From Tichowtungia aerotolerans (GTDB lineage: Bacteria; Verrucomicrobiota; Kiritimatiellia; Kiritimatiellales; Tichowtungiaceae), in NCBI RefSeq assembly GCF_009905215.1, contig NZ_CP047593.1, positions 124,001 to 188,000 on the forward strand: 64,000 nucleotides of DNA, read 5' to 3'. Position numbers and translations under genes: made by a program. The first letter of the stretch is position 1, and each line of letters begins with the position of its first letter. This document shows positions 62,100 to 64,000 of the stretch, piece after piece. The notes under the pieces were generated by a model that worked only from the letters and a program-made list of their open reading frames with translations, made no database searches and was not told the origin of the DNA.

Positions 62100-64000
62100 A
62101 GACGGGGTCTCACACGTCACTGTAATTTCCCCACTGTCTCCAGCACTGTTATAGGCCTTCAACTTATAGTCATATTCCGTGGCAGCACTTAACCCGGTAT
62201 CTGAATGACTGGTCACATTCGAGCCCAGTGTCGCAATCTGCGTAAACACGCTCTCCCCCGCTGCCCGGCGGTTCAGGATAAACCCGTCTTCGTTATCCGA
62301 GGAATCCGTCCAGCTCAGGTCAATCTGACTGTAATCAACCGCAGTTGCAGAAAAAACTACCGGCATGGCCGGCGGGGTCAGCCCTCCGGACCCGCCAGCC
62401 ACCGTAAAGGAGCGGAAAGCACTCCACTCGCCGATATTGCCCAGGGTGTCGATCGCCCGCACCTGCCAGAAATGCTCGCCCGTGCTGAGCGTTTTCACAC
62501 AGCTTGTTGCGCTTCCCGCATCGTAGACGAGTGAATCGATCCGTATCTGATAGCCGGACACGCCGCTCGCATCCGTCGCCGCGGCCCAATCAAACGTTAC
62601 GGACCAAACCAGACCCGTCTGCCCGTCCGACGGGCTCTGCAGGGAAGGAACCGTCGGTCCGTCATCATCCACAGTGAAATAAAAATTAACGATCCGATCC
62701 GCGCTCAGGATTTTCCGGTACGTGTTGTTCGTCTGTCCCTGGTAGACAACGGTCAGGTAATAAAACAGGCCGTCACCCGCCATAAAGGAATACGCCCCGT
62801 TTTCATCCCCGATCTCCTGCCCGACAAAGCCGACGGAGTTGGAGTAGTTGATCGTGAGCCCTTCCACCGGATCCCCGTTCACGTATGTCACTCCGCTGAA
62901 CAGGAAGGTATTGGGAGTGCCGCCCATATCTTTGAGCTTGAGGCTGAAGCTATTCGTCCAACTCACGGACCCGCCGGGGCTGTCGCCGGTCAGCGTCAGG
63001 GTAAAATCAACGATATGCTCAAGAGACGCCGAGCTGCTGATGTCGACGAGGAACAGGCCGTTGGTTTTGCTTTCGTCGACAGCCAGCGTGCCGAAGCTCA
63101 GCTCATCATCGACAAGCGTAACGGCGGAGTCAGAGCAGCTGAGCGTGGCGGTGAGGTTGCTGCAGCCGAACACATCCAGGTTCTCCACAAGCACCTGCAG
63201 GCCGATCCGCTCGCCGGGCTCCGGGTCGCCATAACCGTCGCCGGACGTACCGCCCGTGTTGTCCTCGACCAAAACGGTTTGCGCATCAACCAGCCACGGG
63301 GCGCCGTTGCTGACCACCCAGTAGACCGGGTCATGACTCACCGGCAGAGCGAGGGCGCCATCAGGCGCAAAGATCTGCTCTTCAGCGCCCATCATGCTGA
63401 TCTGCGTCAGCGCCGTACCCGGTGCAACCGGCAGCTCCACACTGAACGGATAAACCGCATCCTCGGTCGCCCACGCGGCATAGATCAGGTCGCCGGAGCG
63501 GTTCTTGAAGGAATAGAGCCGAACCGGGTCGGGATAGTCGCGCAACCGCTCCACCGGCTGCGCACCCGCCAGCAGACTCGCAGTCGTCGCAAAGGACCCG
63601 ACCACCTTGGTGCAGCGCGTCTGCTGCGCGCCGACATCCTGCGCGCGATGCAGCACATTGTAGTCGAGCTTGAGATCGTGGAAGCTGAAGAGGTTGATAC
63701 AGCCCACGTTCAGATCCCGCAGGAAGCTCATCATGATGACCAGCTCGCGGGCGGTCCAGCCGGCATACTCTTCTTCGGTGACCAGTCCGCGCGTCCAGCC
63801 GAACTCGGTCCAGAAGGTCGGCAGCTCCTGCTGCCCGTGCTGCGCGAGCACATCCTGCACGGCCTGAAGGCGGGGAACCAGATCCGGCTCCGGCGGCGTC
63901 TGGTGGCCGGTGCCGTTCGCGGTCGTCTGCCAGACCGGGTACGGGTGCGTGCTGATCGCATCCTGATGACCGATCAGGCTGTTGGGCGCCTCGAGCAGGT
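61026..64000 (-). CDS. Secreted multidomain glycosidase, 5' end outside window; GH39/GH5-like end, Fn3 and duplicated beta-domains
   Basis: The frame is open to the right edge, so about 991 codons of the C-terminal part are visible. The first 100 residues look like the end of a clan-A barrel glycosidase: DAISTHPYPVW, then FWTEFGWTRG with a likely nucleophile Glu, then NLFSFHD. A beta-domain, a domain of unknown type (about 240-420), three Fn3 domains (PVVFSATAVDYSQIDLSWTDSSDNEDGF and two relatives) and two carboxypeptidase-regulatory-like repeats (GISVWYTAENDESGSM) follow. The last two Fn3-plus-beta-domain units are a near-identical tandem duplication. Similar layouts occur in secreted polysaccharide-degrading enzymes, where the extra domains extend or anchor the protein. 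The family cannot be fixed without the missing N-terminus. Confidence 0.75.
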   Translation of the reverse strand, partial: LLEAPNSLIGHQDAISTHPYPVWQTTANGTGHQTPPEPDLVPRLQAVQDVLAQHGQQELPTFWTEFGWTRGLVTEEEYAGWTARELVIMMSFLRDLNVGCINLFSFHDLKLDYNVLHRAQDVGAQQTRCTKVVGSFATTASLLAGAQPVERLRDYPDPVRLYSFKNRSGDLIYAAWATEDAVYPFSVELPVAPGTALTQISMMGAEEQIFAPDGALALPVSHDPVYWVVSNGAPWLVDAQTVLVEDNTGGTSGDGYGDPEPGERIGLQVLVENLDVFGCSNLTATLSCSDSAVTLVDDELSFGTLAVDESKTNGLFLVDISSSASLEHIVDFTLTLTGDSPGGSVSWTNSFSLKLKDMGGTPNTFLFSGVTYVNGDPVEGLTINYSNSVGFVGQEIGDENGAYSFMAGDGLFYYLTVVYQGQTNNTYRKILSADRIVNFYFTVDDDGPTVPSLQSPSDGQTGLVWSVTFDWAAATDASGVSGYQIRIDSLVYDAGSATSCVKTLSTGEHFWQVRAIDTLGNIGEWSAFRSFTVAGGSGGLTPPAMPVVFSATAVDYSQIDLSWTDSSDNEDGFILNRRAAGESVFTQIATLGSNVTSHSDTGLSAATEYDYKLKAYNSAGDSGEITVTCETPSTNAPSAPTGFTATAMGPDQIDLGWTDTSSDETGFRITRQVAGQGGYTQIVSLAAGTTSYSDTGLSAETLYEYRVVSYNANGDSSAAEASATTATNAVQFTFSGNTYVDWEGTSGISVWYTAENNESGSMISGTNGYYSFPVTDGVMYYIHATYGGVTNSMQRRILGEDRVNQYFNFTLPTNVPAAPTGLTATAMGPDQIDLSWTDNSSDETGFRIACQVDGQGGYTQIVSLAAGTTNYSNTGLSEGTLYEYRVVAYNVNGDSAAAEASATTTSNAVQYTFSGKTFVNTVGTSGISVWYTAENDESGSMTSGTDGYYSFPVTDGVMYYIHATYGGVTNSMQRRILSADRVNQNFWFTE

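Noticed and set aside
1-64000. CRISPR arrays, tRNA or rRNA genes, insertion sequences, prophage genes
   Set aside because: I looked for short regular repeats, cloverleaf-like stretches and transposase or integrase motifs and found none; the repeats present are coding modules.

Overview
The window reads as a bacterial chromosome segment from a marine or gut polysaccharide degrader of the PVC superphylum, most probably Kiritimatiellota (Pontiella-like). This is inferred from six Cys-type S1 sulfatases mixed with GH38, GH3, GH65 and GH71/99-like enzymes, from C-terminal tails of the 'DxDGMxN-LEYALGGDP' and TSP3 kind common in PVC secreted proteins, and from the lack of SusC/SusD genes. No tRNA, rRNA, CRISPR array or transposase was seen.

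Layout. 1-3518 (minus): a cut-off beta-helix enzyme, a NarL-type response regulator and its histidine kinase. 4121-17716: a divergent sugar-use locus. On the minus strand lie two GH38 alpha-mannosidase-family genes and a GxGYxYP-domain lipoprotein; on the plus strand a sodium:solute symporter and two secreted sulfatases. 17905-34057 (minus): a long run of secreted enzymes (sialate-O-acetylesterase-like, GH71/99-like, three sulfatases, a metallophosphoesterase) plus a non-catalytic protein. It ends in a frameshifted beta-helix remnant. One carbohydrate-binding-like module of about 175 residues occurs six times here in four proteins. A GntR/LacI-type regulator (34369-35430) stands next to it.

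35533-37684 (minus): an NO/O2 detoxification pair, a flavodiiron protein and a hemerythrin-type RIC protein with a lipoprotein leader, behind a perfect FNR/DNR box. 37937-39367: an RlmD-type rRNA methyltransferase. 39455-47114 (minus): a drug-efflux operon (TetR, NodT-type outer membrane factor, membrane fusion protein, RND pump, MATE pump) with a perfect 14-bp palindrome at its promoter. 47500-54616 (minus): a 1306-residue surface protein followed by two paralogous secretins and a terminator, with no other secretion component. 54813-60963 (plus): three proteins without signal peptides (sulfatase, beta-phosphoglucomutase/GH65 phosphorylase fusion, NagZ-type GH3), probably processing an imported sulfated oligosaccharide in the cytoplasm. 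61026-64000 (minus): the C-terminal part of a secreted glycosidase with Fn3 domains and a 537-bp tandem duplication.

Together this is a locus for sulfated, mannose- and hexosamine-containing glycans: sulfate and acyl groups are removed outside the cytoplasm, sodium-coupled uptake follows, and glycosidases or phosphorolysis finish the job inside. The most unusual items are the six-copy module with its stand-alone triple-module protein, the tandem secretins coupled to one large exported protein, and a GH38 paralogue lacking its catalytic nucleophile.
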